DNA from: JBGAJN01 sp044224905
GTDB taxonomy: Bacteria; Verrucomicrobiota; Verrucomicrobiia; Limisphaerales; JBGAJN01
Assembly (NCBI GenBank): GCA_044224905.1
Contig: JBGAJN010000001.1
Location: forward strand, 124,001-188,000
Direction: 5' to 3'
Length of the DNA stretch: 64,000 bases
Part shown: positions 15,964-24,799 of the stretch, one piece after another
Layout of the letters: each line of letters opens with the position of its first letter
How positions within the stretch are numbered: the stretch's first letter is position 1
Program-made: the position numbers and the translations under genes
Notes under the pieces: model-generated
What the model was told of the DNA's origin: nothing
The model's database searches: none
The model's input: only the letters and a program-made list of their open reading frames with translations

Positions 15964-18696
15964 ATGCACACCACCACGCCGCCACCCACCGACGCCGATC
16001 CGTTGCCGCCACACGCTTCACCTGCCAATCCGCTTCACGCCTTCTTTGCGCCGCGTTCCGTCGCCGTCATTGGCGCGACGGAAAATCCCGGCAGCGTCGG
16101 ACGCGCAGTGATGGAAAATCTCCTCGCCTTCTCCGGCCACGTTTATCCGGTAAATCCCAAACGCGCCACGATCCTCGGGCGCGCGGCATTTCCCAGCATC
16201 GCCGCCGTGCGCGCGCCGGTGGATCTCGCCGTGATCGTCACCCCGGCGACGAGTGTGCCCGGCGTCATTCGCGAATCCGCCGCCGCGGGTGTGCGCAGCG
16301 CGGTCATTATCTCGGCGGGCTTCAAAGAAGTCGGCGCCGCCGGTGCGGAACTCGAGCGGCAAGTGATGGAAGAGGCCCGCCGCGTGCGCATGCGGGTCAT
16401 CGGTCCGAACTGCCTTGGCGTGATGACGCCGCGGCTCGGTTTCAACGCCACGTTCGCCGCCGCGCTCGCGCGTCCGGGCAACGTCGCGTTTCTCAGCCAA
16501 AGCGGTGCGTTGTGCACGGCGATTCTCGACTGGAGCTTCCGCGAGAATGTCGGCTTCAGCGCGTTCGTTTCCGTGGGCTCGATGCTCGACGTTGGCTGGG
16601 GCGATCTGCTCTATCACCTCGCGGACGATCCGCACACGAAGAGCATCGTGTGCTATATGGAATCGGTTGGCGACGCGCGCAGCTTTCTCTCCGCCGCGCG
16701 CGAGGTTGCTTACACCAAGCCCATCATCGTCATCAAAGTCGGCCGCACAGACGCCGCTGCGAAGGCCGCCGCGTCGCACACCGGCTCGCTTACCGGCAGC
16801 GACTCCGTGCTGGAGGCCGCGTTCCGTCGCGTGGGCGTGCTGCGCGTGAACACGATTGGCGAGTTGTTCAACATGGCTGAACTGCTCGCCAAACAACCGC
16901 ACCCAACCGGTCCGCGTCTCGCGATCGTCACGAATGCCGGCGGCCCCGGCGCGCTCGCGACCGATCTCCTCGTCACCAGCGGCGGTCAGCTCGCGCCGCT
17001 CGGCGATGCCACGCAGAAGGAATTGAACGCACTGCTCCCGCCGCATTGGAGCCACGGCAATCCCGTGGACGTGCTCGGAGATGCGGATGCCGCGCGTTAC
17101 GCGAAGGCAGTGGAGATTGTCAGCCGCGATCCGAACACGGACGGCATGCTCGTCATTCTCACGCCGCAGGCGATGACCGATCCGCTTGGTACCGCCGAAG
17201 CCCTGCAACCTTTCGCGCACACCGGAAAGCCGCTGCTGACAAGTTGGATGGGCGGCGCTTCGCTCGACACTTCGCGCACGCAGCTCAACGCTGCGGGCAT
17301 TCCGACCTACGATTATCCCGACACGGCCGCGCGCGCGTTTGCGTTGATGTGGCATTACAGCGCCAGCCTGCGACAGATTTACGAAACGCCCACGGCGCTC
17401 GCTGACAAGAATGCTGGCGCCAACATTGCCGCCGCGCTCGAAATCATCGAGCACGTCCGCCGCTCGAAGCGCACGTTGCTCACCGAGTTCGAATCGAAGA
17501 AACTCCTCGCCGCGTATGGCATTCCCACGGTCGAGACCCACATCGCCCGCAGCGAAGACGAAGCGGTCGCCGTCGCGGAGAAATTGGGATTCCCCGTCGC
17601 GCTGAAACTCCACTCCGAAACACTCACGCACAAAACCGATGTCGGCGGCGTGCAGTTGAACATCCGAACTGCAGCAGGCGTGCGGCACTCGTGGCAATCC
17701 ATCCAGAAGTCGGTGACTGAGAAGGCGGGCGCGCAACATTTCCTCGGTGTGACCGTGCAGACCATGGTGCCGCGCGAGGGCTACGAACTCATCTTCGGGT
17801 GCAGCATTGATCCGCAATTCGGCCCCGTGCTCCTCTTCGGCGCCGGCGGCCAGTTGGTGGAGGTCTTGAAAGACAGCGCCATCGCGTTGCCACCACTCAA
17901 CGCCACGCTTGCACGGCGTTTGATGGAACAGACGAAAGTTTTCACCGCGCTTCAGGGCATTCGTGGTCGCAAACCAATCAACGTCGACGGCATCGCGCAG
18001 TTGCTGGTGCGGTTCAGCCAGCTTGTCATCGAGAATCCGCGCATCGCCGAGCTCGACATCAATCCGCTCCTCGTCTCGACCGAGCGCCTCATCGCCCTCG
18101 ACGCGCGCGTGGTGCTGCACCCGCCAGAAATTGCCGACGAACATCTCCCGCGTCCGGCGATTCGCCCGTATCCCACGCAGTACGTCTCGGCCGCGAAGTT
18201 GCGCGATGGCACAGCGCTAACGCTGCGGCCCATCCGAGCCGAGGATGAGCCGCTCATGGTGAAGTTTCACGGCGGGCTGTCGGAGCGGAGCGTTTACCTG
18301 CGCTATTTCACTCCGTTGCCATTGAGCGAACGGACCGCGCATCAGCGGCTCGCGCGTCTGTGCTTTGCCGATTACGACCGCGAACTCGCGCTGGTTGCCG
18401 AGCACCGCAACACGCACGGAGCATCGGAAATCGCCGGCATCGCAAGGCTCATCAAGGAACACGGCGTGAACGAAGCCGAGTTTGGTGTGATTGTTGTGGA
18501 CGCGTGGCAGGGTCGCGGCGTGGGCACGGTGTTAATGGAGAAACTCGTGCACACGGCGCGCGAGGAAAAGCTCGCGTGCGTGCGCGGCGTCATTCTCGCC
18601 GAGAACCACGAGATGCTCGATCTCGCTCGTCGACTTGGCTTCGCGCTTCATCGCACGGAGGACACGAACGAGTTTGAGGCCGTGTTGAAATTCTAA
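15964..18696 (+). CDS. ADP-forming acyl/acetyl-CoA synthetase fused to GNAT acetyltransferase
   Basis: 910 residues. Residues about 25-480 form the CoA-binding and ligase-like domains (SVAVIGATENPGSVG; FLSQSGALCTAILDW; catalytic His272 in ASHTGSLTG). Residues about 490-720 are an ATP-grasp domain (LLTEFESKKLLAAYGIPT; VALKLHSETLTHKTDVGGV). Residues about 745-905 are a GNAT domain with WQGRGVGTVLMEKL. This order is that of the Pat-type proteins, in which the ligase-like half is either an active acetate/acyl-CoA ligase or a regulatory module for lysine acetylation of metabolic enzymes. The retained His272 favours an active ligase. Four bases separate it from the FNT gene, so the two are co-transcribed. 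Confidence 0.9.
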   Translation: MHTTTPPPTDADPLPPHASPANPLHAFFAPRSVAVIGATENPGSVGRAVMENLLAFSGHVYPVNPKRATILGRAAFPSIAAVRAPVDLAVIVTPATSVPGVIRESAAAGVRSAVIISAGFKEVGAAGAELERQVMEEARRVRMRVIGPNCLGVMTPRLGFNATFAAALARPGNVAFLSQSGALCTAILDWSFRENVGFSAFVSVGSMLDVGWGDLLYHLADDPHTKSIVCYMESVGDARSFLSAAREVAYTKPIIVIKVGRTDAAAKAAASHTGSLTGSDSVLEAAFRRVGVLRVNTIGELFNMAELLAKQPHPTGPRLAIVTNAGGPGALATDLLVTSGGQLAPLGDATQKELNALLPPHWSHGNPVDVLGDADAARYAKAVEIVSRDPNTDGMLVILTPQAMTDPLGTAEALQPFAHTGKPLLTSWMGGASLDTSRTQLNAAGIPTYDYPDTAARAFALMWHYSASLRQIYETPTALADKNAGANIAAALEIIEHVRRSKRTLLTEFESKKLLAAYGIPTVETHIARSEDEAVAVAEKLGFPVALKLHSETLTHKTDVGGVQLNIRTAAGVRHSWQSIQKSVTEKAGAQHFLGVTVQTMVPREGYELIFGCSIDPQFGPVLLFGAGGQLVEVLKDSAIALPPLNATLARRLMEQTKVFTALQGIRGRKPINVDGIAQLLVRFSQLVIENPRIAELDINPLLVSTERLIALDARVVLHPPEIADEHLPRPAIRPYPTQYVSAAKLRDGTALTLRPIRAEDEPLMVKFHGGLSERSVYLRYFTPLPLSERTAHQRLARLCFADYDRELALVAEHRNTHGASEIAGIARLIKEHGVNEAEFGVIVVDAWQGRGVGTVLMEKLVHTAREEKLACVRGVILAENHEMLDLARRLGFALHRTEDTNEFEAVLKF

Positions 18697-18699
18697 CCT

Positions 18700-19527
18700 A
18701 TGCCCGAAGTCTTTGGATTCGATGCCTACTCGCCGAAAGAAATCGCCGAGCGCGTGGAAAACGTCGGCGTCACCAAGGCGAATCTGCCGTTGCTGTCGAT
18801 GTTCGCGCTGGGCGTGCTCGCGGGTGGATTCATCGGATTGGGGGCGATGTTCTTCACGATCGTCGCGAGTGATTCAGGTCTCTCATTCGCCGTAACGCGA
18901 GTGCTGGGTGGCGCGGTGTTCTCGCTCGGTTTGATCCTCGTGGTCATCGCGGGCGCCGAACTGTTCACCGGCAACAATCTGCTTGTAATGGGGTTGGTCA
19001 GCGGGCGAATTCCGCCGGGCAAAGTTGTGGAAAACCTGGTCGTCGTTTATCTGGCGAACTTCCTCGGCGCGGCCGGGCTCGCGGTATGCGTCGCGCTCTC
19101 GGGTCACTGGAAGATGAACGGCGGAGCGATCGGAAAAACTGCGGTGACCATCGCGGCAGCAAAGTGCGCGCTGCCATTTGCCGAAGCTTTCTTCAAGGGC
19201 GTGCTCTGCAATCTGCTTGTCTGCCTCGCGGTGTGGCTCGCGATGGCGGGGCGCAATGTGACCGACAAAATCCTCGCGATCCTATTTCCCATCACGGCAT
19301 TTGTGGCGGCGGGCTTTGAGCACAGCGTGGCGAACATGTATTTCATCCCGCTCGGCATCGCGCTACGCGGCGACGTGTTATTGCCCGGTGGCGTTGACGC
19401 GAGTGCGCTGGATTGGATCGGCCTTGCCCGAAATCTTTTGCCGGTGACGCTGGGCAACCTCGTCGGTGGCGCGGGAATGGTGGGCTTGATTTACTGGCTC
19501 ATCTATCGGCGTAAAGCCCAAGCTTGA
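18700..19527 (+). CDS. formate/nitrite transporter (FNT) family channel
   Basis: A 275-residue membrane protein with six predicted helices, of the FocA/NirC fold that forms a pentameric inner-membrane channel for formate, nitrite or other small monovalent anions. FNT signatures are AGAELFTGNNL, LANFLGA and FEHSVANMYFIP, the latter keeping the central pore His. It starts 4 bp after the acyl-CoA synthetase stop, so they are one unit; acetate, lactate or formate are all possible substrates given ppsA and the CoA ligase. Convergent with purM downstream, 55 bp apart. Confidence 0.92.
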   Translation: MPEVFGFDAYSPKEIAERVENVGVTKANLPLLSMFALGVLAGGFIGLGAMFFTIVASDSGLSFAVTRVLGGAVFSLGLILVVIAGAELFTGNNLLVMGLVSGRIPPGKVVENLVVVYLANFLGAAGLAVCVALSGHWKMNGGAIGKTAVTIAAAKCALPFAEAFFKGVLCNLLVCLAVWLAMAGRNVTDKILAILFPITAFVAAGFEHSVANMYFIPLGIALRGDVLLPGGVDASALDWIGLARNLLPVTLGNLVGGAGMVGLIYWLIYRRKAQA

Positions 19528-19582
19528 GATACGGAATCCCAAGCTCCACGCAGTTTGGTAGCGAAATGAAGACTCGCCTGTC

Positions 19583-20638
19583 TCAGACGACCTTCGCCTC
19601 GCCCTTGCCTTTGATGACCATGCCGATCAACCACGCGTCGTGTTTCGCGGCGCGGATCGATTTGAGCACGGCGTCGGCTTTGTCGGCGGCGACGATGGTG
19701 ACCATGCCGATGCCCATGTTGAAGACCTGGTAGAGTTCGGCATCGGGCACGCCGCTCTTGGCCTCGATCATCTTGAAGATCGGGAGCATGTCCCAGGAAC
19801 CTTTGCGGATGACCACGTCGCACTTGTCGGAGAGCACACGGGGAATGTTGTCGACGAACCCGCCGCCGGTGATGTGCGCGAAGGCTTTCACGGCGTTCGC
19901 CTTGCCCGGCTTGTTGAATTTCTTCACCAATGTCTGCACGAGCGGACCGTAGCTGACGTGAACTTTCAGCAACTCATCGCCAATGGTGTTGCCGAGCTCG
20001 GCAACGCGGCTCGTGGGCTTAAGCTTCAGCTGTTCGAAGAAGATTTTCCGCGCGAGCGAATAGCCGTTGGTATGGAGGCCGGACGCCTTGATGCCGATGA
20101 CGACGTCGCCGGGCTTCACGGTTTTCTGGCCGTTGAGCATGCGCGCCTTCTCCACGACGCCGACGATGGTGCCGCTGACGTCGTATTCGCCGGGCTGGTA
20201 AAAGCCGGGCATCTGCGCGGTCTCGCCACCGATGAGTGTGCAGTTGTTCGCCGCGCAACCGCGTGCGAAGCCCTTGATGATCTCGGTGAAAACGTGCGGC
20301 TCGAGTTTGCCGGTGCCGAGATAATCGAGGAAGAAGAGCGGTTCCGCGCCGAGCACGGCGATGTCATTAACGCAGTGGTTCACCAAGTCCTCGCCGATGG
20401 TGTCGTGGCGATCCATCGCGAAGGCGATCTTCAACTTGGTGCCAACGCCATCGACGGACGAGACGAGGACGGGCTGCTTGTACTTCTTCGTGTCGAGGGC
20501 GAAGAGTCCGCCGAAACCGCCAACCTTGCCGAGGACTTCGCGGCGATGGGTCGAGGCGAGAAGTTGCGGAAGCGTGGCCTTCATCTTGTTGCCAAGATCG
20601 ATGTCCACACCGGCGGCTGCGTATGCTTTTATCTTCAT
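19583..20638 (-). CDS. purM: phosphoribosylformylglycinamidine cyclo-ligase (AIR synthetase)
   Basis: 351 residues. It closes the imidazole ring of FGAM with ATP to give AIR, step five of purine synthesis, in the cytoplasm. Landmarks: AYAAAGVDIDLGNKMK at the start, GVGTKLKIAF, NHCVNDIAVLGAEPLFFLDY, and ASGLHTNGYSLARK. ATG at 20638 directly abuts the left inverted repeat of the four-helix-bundle cassette (20639), so its own ribosome-binding region lies within that repeat. Purine genes are commonly arranged purF-purM; here the cassette sits between them. Confidence 0.97.
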   Translation of the reverse strand: MKIKAYAAAGVDIDLGNKMKATLPQLLASTHRREVLGKVGGFGGLFALDTKKYKQPVLVSSVDGVGTKLKIAFAMDRHDTIGEDLVNHCVNDIAVLGAEPLFFLDYLGTGKLEPHVFTEIIKGFARGCAANNCTLIGGETAQMPGFYQPGEYDVSGTIVGVVEKARMLNGQKTVKPGDVVIGIKASGLHTNGYSLARKIFFEQLKLKPTSRVAELGNTIGDELLKVHVSYGPLVQTLVKKFNKPGKANAVKAFAHITGGGFVDNIPRVLSDKCDVVIRKGSWDMLPIFKMIEAKSGVPDAELYQVFNMGIGMVTIVAADKADAVLKSIRAAKHDAWLIGMVIKGKGEAKVV

Positions 20639-20668
20639 AGGATTCTGGATTCGGGAGTCAGGATTCAG
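20639..20668 (+). repeat. inverted repeat, left copy (heptamer array)
   Basis: Thirty bases starting AGGATTCTGGATTC. After the first two bases it reads as four consecutive heptamers: gattctg, gattcgg, gagtcag, gattcag. The right copy (21043-21072) is its reverse complement with one mismatch (G versus A at the fifteenth base). CGTTTGC follows directly on this side and is also found four bases further out in the other copy. It abuts the purM start codon. Confidence 0.85.
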
Positions 20669-21029
20669 CGTTTGCGGTCGAACGCGAATAGGACGAAATC
20701 AATCCGCTGCATAGCCGACTGACTTCGGAGCAAAGATTCTGAATTCGCTCAACATTTTCACGATCACCGAGTTCATTGTCACCGACAACGTAAAGCAATG
20801 ATTTCACTTCACCTGCCGAGGCTTTCGCAACATTCCACAGCTGAAGTTTTTCAGCGCGATGAACACGTTCGAAGCCCTCTGCGAGGTTGGCCATGACCGA
20901 AACGGCAGCCCGTTGCAACTGATCACGCAAGCCAAAGTCTTTGTTCAAGGAGGCCAGACGGCCCAGCCGATAAATCTCATTCGTTAGCTCACGCGCCTTT
21001 TGCCAGGCTTTTAAGTCCTCAAACTTCAT
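20658..21029 (-). CDS. four-helix-bundle protein (S23/IVP family)
   Basis: About 123 residues from ATG 21029; a TTG two codons earlier is less likely. Homologues are encoded in 23S rRNA intervening sequences and, free-standing, in many genomes, and related folds accompany diversity-generating retroelements. MKFEDLKAWQKARELTNEIYRL, FGLRDQLQRAAVSVMANLAEGFER and the Lys/Leu-rich third helix match this family. All-helical, acidic/basic mix, no catalytic motif. Function unknown; likely nucleic-acid or protein binding. It is flanked by inverted repeats and lies between purF and purM on the same strand; the left repeat overlaps its 3' end (20658-20668). Confidence 0.85.
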   Translation of the reverse strand: MKFEDLKAWQKARELTNEIYRLGRLASLNKDFGLRDQLQRAAVSVMANLAEGFERVHRAEKLQLWNVAKASAGEVKSLLYVVGDNELGDRENVERIQNLCSEVSRLCSGLISSYSRSTANAES

Positions 21030-21042
21030 GTGCAAACGGTGA

Positions 21043-21072
21043 CTGAATCCTGACTCCTGAATCCAGAATCCT
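21043..21072 (-). repeat. inverted repeat, right copy (heptamer array)
   Basis: Reverse complement of the 20639-20668 repeat, 29 of 30 positions equal. Its outer end overlaps the first base of the purF stop codon (21072-21074), so the repeat begins exactly at the purF gene end. Its inner end lies 13 bp upstream of the four-helix-bundle start. Confidence 0.85.
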
Positions 21073-22541
21073 TAAAGGAGCTTCGGCTGCAATTCTTCCT
21101 TCGCCAACGATTCGCCGAGGCTCTCCACGCGGGCGCGACGGCGTTCCATGATCTGCTTGTCCACGGTCGGATCGTAAGGCACAGGATAATTGCCGTCGTA
21201 GCAGGCCATGCAGAAACCTTCCTTCGGCAGACCAGTCGCCTTGACCATGCCTTCCTTCGAAAGGTAACCGAGCGAGTCCGCGTTCAAATACTTCCGGATC
21301 TCGTCGATCGAATAATTCGCCGCCATCAACTTTTTGCGGTCGGGGAAATCGATACCGTACACGCACGGATTCATGTGCGGCGGGCAACTCACCAGCACGT
21401 GAACTTCCTTCGCGCCGGCTTCCTTCAAATTGTTCACGCGCGTCTTGCACGTGGTGCCGCGCACGATCGAATCGTCCACGATGATCACGCGCTTGTCCTT
21501 CACCAGCTCGGGGATGAGGTTCAACTTCACGCGCACGTTGAAATCACGGATGAGCTGCGACGGCTGCAAGAAACTGCGGCCGATGTAATGGTTGCGCACG
21601 AACGCCATCTCGTAGGGTACGCCCGATTCCATCGCGTAACCGAGCGCGGCGGAGTTGCCGCTGTCAGGCACGGGAACGACAATGTCGGCTTTGATGGGGA
21701 ACTCGCGCGCGAGCTGGCGCCCCATTTCCACGCGGACTTTGTAAACGTTGCGATTCGAAATCGTGCTGTCGGGGCGGGCGAAATAAACGTATTCGAAAAT
21801 GCAGAACGCGCGGCGTTGCTGCTCGGGAAACGCTTGAATGCTCCGCAGACCGTTCTTATCGATGATGACGATCTCGCCCGGTTCGACATCGCGGACGAAC
21901 TTCGCGTGGATCAAATCAAACGCGCACGTCTCGCTCGAAAGCACCCAAGCACCATCCACCTTGCCGATCGAGAGCGGACGGAACCCATGCGGATCACGCA
22001 CGCCGATCAACTCATTCTCAGTCATGATGACGAGCGAGTAGGCGCCTTCGATACGGCGGACGGTTTCGATGAGATTGTTTTCGCTATGATTGAAGGCCGG
22101 CTGCGCGAGGAGATTGAGAATGATCTCGCTGTCCACGGTGGTCTGGAACATCGAGCCCTTGCCTTCGAGTTCGTCGCGAACTTTCGCGGCATTGGTCAGG
22201 TTGCCGTTGTGCGCGATGGCGATTTGGCCGCGCCAGCAATTGCCCGTCAGCGGCTGCGCGTTGCGGATGTGCGAGGAACCGGTCGTCGAATAGCGCGTGT
22301 GACCAACGGCCATTTTGCCAACGAGCTTGCACAAGATTTCGCTGTCGAAAATCTGCGAGACGAGGCCCATGCCTTTGTGCTCGCGGAATTGTGTCCCGTC
22401 GCTGGTGACGATGCCGGCGCTCTCCTGACCGCGGTGTTGGAGCGCGTACAGCCCGAAGTACGTCAGCTCAGCCGCGTTCGGGTGACCGAAAATGCCGAAC
22501 ACGCCGCAATAATGTTTTGGGTAATACTCGGAACTCTGCAT
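21072..22541 (-). CDS. purF: amidophosphoribosyltransferase
   Basis: 489 residues from ATG 22541; the longer frame begins with GTG. First committed step of purine synthesis: PRPP and glutamine give phosphoribosylamine. An 11-residue propeptide precedes the catalytic Cys12 (HYCGVFGIFG), which would be exposed by self-cleavage as in Bacillus PurF. PRPP site: VIIVDDSIVRGTT. The cysteines in FCIFEYVYFARPDS, CPPHMNP and GFCMACYDGNYPVP match the 4Fe-4S ligand positions of the Bacillus-type, iron-sulfur form, unlike the E. coli form. Its stop touches the inverted repeat of the cassette. Confidence 0.97.
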   Translation of the reverse strand: MQSSEYYPKHYCGVFGIFGHPNAAELTYFGLYALQHRGQESAGIVTSDGTQFREHKGMGLVSQIFDSEILCKLVGKMAVGHTRYSTTGSSHIRNAQPLTGNCWRGQIAIAHNGNLTNAAKVRDELEGKGSMFQTTVDSEIILNLLAQPAFNHSENNLIETVRRIEGAYSLVIMTENELIGVRDPHGFRPLSIGKVDGAWVLSSETCAFDLIHAKFVRDVEPGEIVIIDKNGLRSIQAFPEQQRRAFCIFEYVYFARPDSTISNRNVYKVRVEMGRQLAREFPIKADIVVPVPDSGNSAALGYAMESGVPYEMAFVRNHYIGRSFLQPSQLIRDFNVRVKLNLIPELVKDKRVIIVDDSIVRGTTCKTRVNNLKEAGAKEVHVLVSCPPHMNPCVYGIDFPDRKKLMAANYSIDEIRKYLNADSLGYLSKEGMVKATGLPKEGFCMACYDGNYPVPYDPTVDKQIMERRRARVESLGESLAKEELQPKLL

Positions 22542-22699
22542 CGCGCGCGGAAACTGAACCGGACGCAGGCACACTTGGCAAGCGGAGAATGGGAAAAGCT
22601 GGCTATGGGCCCCAATCCAAGCGGAAAATCGGCGCGCAAAAACCGCGTTTCGGCGAAATGACGTCGAAAGGACGAATCGGAGCCGTTCTACGGGGCCGA

Positions 22700-23371
22700 C
22701 TATTTGGCGCCGCTAAGGTGCTTCAATTGGATATTCCGAAACGCCGCGCGCGTCTGATACGTGGCAATTCCAAACGGAACCGAGCTCTCGATTTCGCCGG
22801 GGCGCATGGAAATTTTTTTGTCGGCCGTTTCCAAATCCGTAAGCTTCTCATCGTCGAGCCACATCTCGATCTTTGCATCCGTCACGCGGACGCGAATGCG
22901 ATACCACTTGCCCGAATCATAGCGGACAAACTTCGTCGTTTCGTTCTCTGAAGCGTCAGATGCATCCACGCTGGAAATACCCGTTACCGCACCGCCCCAG
23001 CCGCCGAAGACCACCGTGAAGTGCGCGTCCTTGTAGGGCATCGTCAGGCCGCAGAAGAAATCGTTGCCGTTGATGCGCATTGCTTCGAGCGTCACCTCGT
23101 AGTTCACCTTGGGAACTGGGTTGGTGTAAGAGAGCCCGCTCAACGCTTCGCCCTGATCGATGATCAGCGCGGGTTTGCCGTCCTTGAACTTCTCTTCAAC
23201 GGTCCCGCCTGCTTGAGTGGAAAAATCCGTGGGCTTCCAACCTTTCAAGGTCTTCCCGTCGAACAGTGACACCACGCTGTCGCCGGCGGATTTTGCCGCG
23301 GGCTTCTTCTCCTCCGCCGCGCCGAGATGGAACGCGGTGGCCAGCAACAACAGGGCGGCGAGTTTCTTCAT
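22700..23371 (-). CDS. secreted DUF1080 (3-keto-disaccharide hydrolase-like) protein
   Basis: 223 residues from ATG 23371, giving a clear signal peptide (MKKLAALLLLATAFHLGA); the longer frame is not supported. A concanavalin-like beta-sandwich follows, with SLFDGKTLKGWKPTDF, the hallmark opening of DUF1080 proteins, which are abundant in Planctomycetota and Verrucomicrobiota. Some members act on 3-keto sugars; most are untested. Probably periplasmic. Single gene, divergent from the sugar dehydrogenase with a 199-bp gap. Confidence 0.85.
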   Translation of the reverse strand: MKKLAALLLLATAFHLGAAEEKKPAAKSAGDSVVSLFDGKTLKGWKPTDFSTQAGGTVEEKFKDGKPALIIDQGEALSGLSYTNPVPKVNYEVTLEAMRINGNDFFCGLTMPYKDAHFTVVFGGWGGAVTGISSVDASDASENETTKFVRYDSGKWYRIRVRVTDAKIEMWLDDEKLTDLETADKKISMRPGEIESSVPFGIATYQTRAAFRNIQLKHLSGAK

Positions 23372-23570
23372 ACGAGATTCAGACGTGGTGTGCGTTGGTT
23401 TTGTTTGATGAACGGGGAGAAGTTGCCGCAGCCCGTCGCATTCTCCAAGACCGAATGCGCCGACGACGCCGAAAAATTCTGTTCCCTCCGCGACGGTTTT
23501 CGCTATTGTTGCCGGCCGATTGTCTCCCCGCAGGCGTGTCCGGCGCGGCAGCCCTTCGCGACGCAATATC

Positions 23571-24698
23571 ATGAGCAAACCGATGAAAGCCGTGGGCGTG
23601 GTGCCCAGCCGGAAGGAAGTCCGGCAGCTCGAACACCCGCACCCGCAACTCACCCAGGACAACGAAGTCCACATCCGCACCCTCGAGGTCGGCATCTGTG
23701 GCACCGACCGCGAGATTTGCACGTTCGCCTACGGGCAAGGCCCTGCCGGCTGCGATTACCTCGTGCTCGGTCACGAATGCCTCGGCGAAGTCGTCGAAGT
23801 CGGCTCCAAGGTGAAGCAGTTTAAGAAGGGCGATCTCGTCGTGCCCAGCGTGCGCCGGCCCTGCACGGATCCGAACTGCATTCCGTGCCGCGAAGGCCGG
23901 CAGGATTTTTGTTCGACATGGAAATTCACCGAGCGCGGCATCAACCAGCGCCACGGCTACATGACGGAATATTTCGTCGAGGAAGAAACTTACCTCACGC
24001 CCGTGCCGACGAATCTCCGCGACGTCGCCGTGATGGCGGAACCGCTCACCGTCGCCGAGAAAGGTCTCGCGCAAATGTGGCAGGTGCAGAAGCGCGTGCC
24101 CGGTTGGGAGCATCACAATCGCGACGGCAAAGGCCGCGGTTACGGCAAGAACGCCGTCGTGCTCGGCGCCGGCCCCATTGGCCTGCTCGGCGCGATGAAA
24201 CTGCTCATCGAGGGCTTCAAGGTCTTCATCTATTCGCGTTCGCCCAAGCCCAACTTCAAGGCCGACCTCGCCGAGTCCATCGGCGCGGAATACATCTCGT
24301 CCGTCAAGATGGGCGCCGACGATCTCGCGCAACACATCGGCAACATTGATCTCGTTTACGAAGCCGTAGGCGAAGGCCACGTCTCCTTCGAGGTCGTGCG
24401 CGTGCTTGGCATCAACGGCGTGTTCGTCTTCACCGGCATCCCGGCGCAGAAGCCCGCGATCCCGATCTACGCCGACAACATCATGCGGAACATCACGCTG
24501 AAGAACCACGCGCTCGTTGGCACCGTCAACGCCAGCCCGCAGGCCTTCATCGACGCCATCCACGACCTCGGCGAATTCAAGAAGCGCTGGCCCAAGCAGC
24601 TCGCGCAACTCATCACCGGTCGCCACACCGTCGACGCTTACCGCGAACTCCTCGTCGGCAAGGCGCAAGGTATCAAGAACGTGATCGAGTTCGTGTGA
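23571..24698 (+). CDS. zinc-dependent sugar/alcohol dehydrogenase, glucose dehydrogenase type
   Basis: 375 residues from ATG 23571 (a second ATG at 23583); the longer frame is rejected. Medium-chain dehydrogenase: catalytic zinc ligands Cys43 and His68-Glu69 (GICGTD; GHECLGEVV), structural zinc cysteines 98, 103, 106 and 114, then a Rossmann domain with VVLGAGPIGLLGAMKL. The C-terminus resembles archaeal glucose/galactose dehydrogenase (Glu_dehyd_C). It probably oxidises an aldose to its lactone with NAD(P). A strong inverted repeat follows the stop, and the cyclase gene lies beyond it. Confidence 0.85.
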   Translation: MSKPMKAVGVVPSRKEVRQLEHPHPQLTQDNEVHIRTLEVGICGTDREICTFAYGQGPAGCDYLVLGHECLGEVVEVGSKVKQFKKGDLVVPSVRRPCTDPNCIPCREGRQDFCSTWKFTERGINQRHGYMTEYFVEEETYLTPVPTNLRDVAVMAEPLTVAEKGLAQMWQVQKRVPGWEHHNRDGKGRGYGKNAVVLGAGPIGLLGAMKLLIEGFKVFIYSRSPKPNFKADLAESIGAEYISSVKMGADDLAQHIGNIDLVYEAVGEGHVSFEVVRVLGINGVFVFTGIPAQKPAIPIYADNIMRNITLKNHALVGTVNASPQAFIDAIHDLGEFKKRWPKQLAQLITGRHTVDAYRELLVGKAQGIKNVIEFV

Positions 24699-24709
24699 AC
24701 CCATCCCAA

Positions 24710-24786
24710 GCCACGGATTGAACACAGAACAAACACGGATTCCTGAACACATCCTTCCCGTGTTCAATCCGTGTTTCATCCGTGGC
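24710..24786 (+). repeat. intergenic inverted repeat (GCCACGGAT...ATCCGTGGC)
   Basis: The region between the dehydrogenase and the cyclase holds a long imperfect hairpin. GCCACGGAT (24710-24718) pairs with ATCCGTGGC (24778-24786), and the inner segments are variants of one 13-base unit (ACGGATTGAACAC). It may work as a hairpin terminator or processing site for the upstream gene; no T-tract follows, so intrinsic termination is doubtful. Confidence 0.7.
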
Positions 24787-24799
24787 TAAAGAATAATTT

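Larger units (their letters stand above)
20639..21072 (-). mobile_element. candidate inverted-repeat cassette carrying a four-helix-bundle gene
   Basis: A 434-bp unit exactly filling the space between the purF stop and the purM start. Both ends carry a 30-bp inverted repeat with one mismatch, each built of four 7-bp GATTCNG-like units. It holds one gene (20658-21029) and no transposase, so any movement would need help in trans. It may instead be a non-mobile island made by repeat-mediated insertion. No target-site duplication could be defined. Confidence 0.45.

Noticed and set aside
16018..18144. Long open frame antisense to the acyl-CoA synthetase (708 codons, minus strand)
   Set aside because: High-GC shadow of a clear gene; low-complexity Arg/His/Gly-rich translation with no family motif.
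21375..22661. Open frame antisense to purF (428 codons)
   Set aside because: purF is unmistakable on the minus strand.
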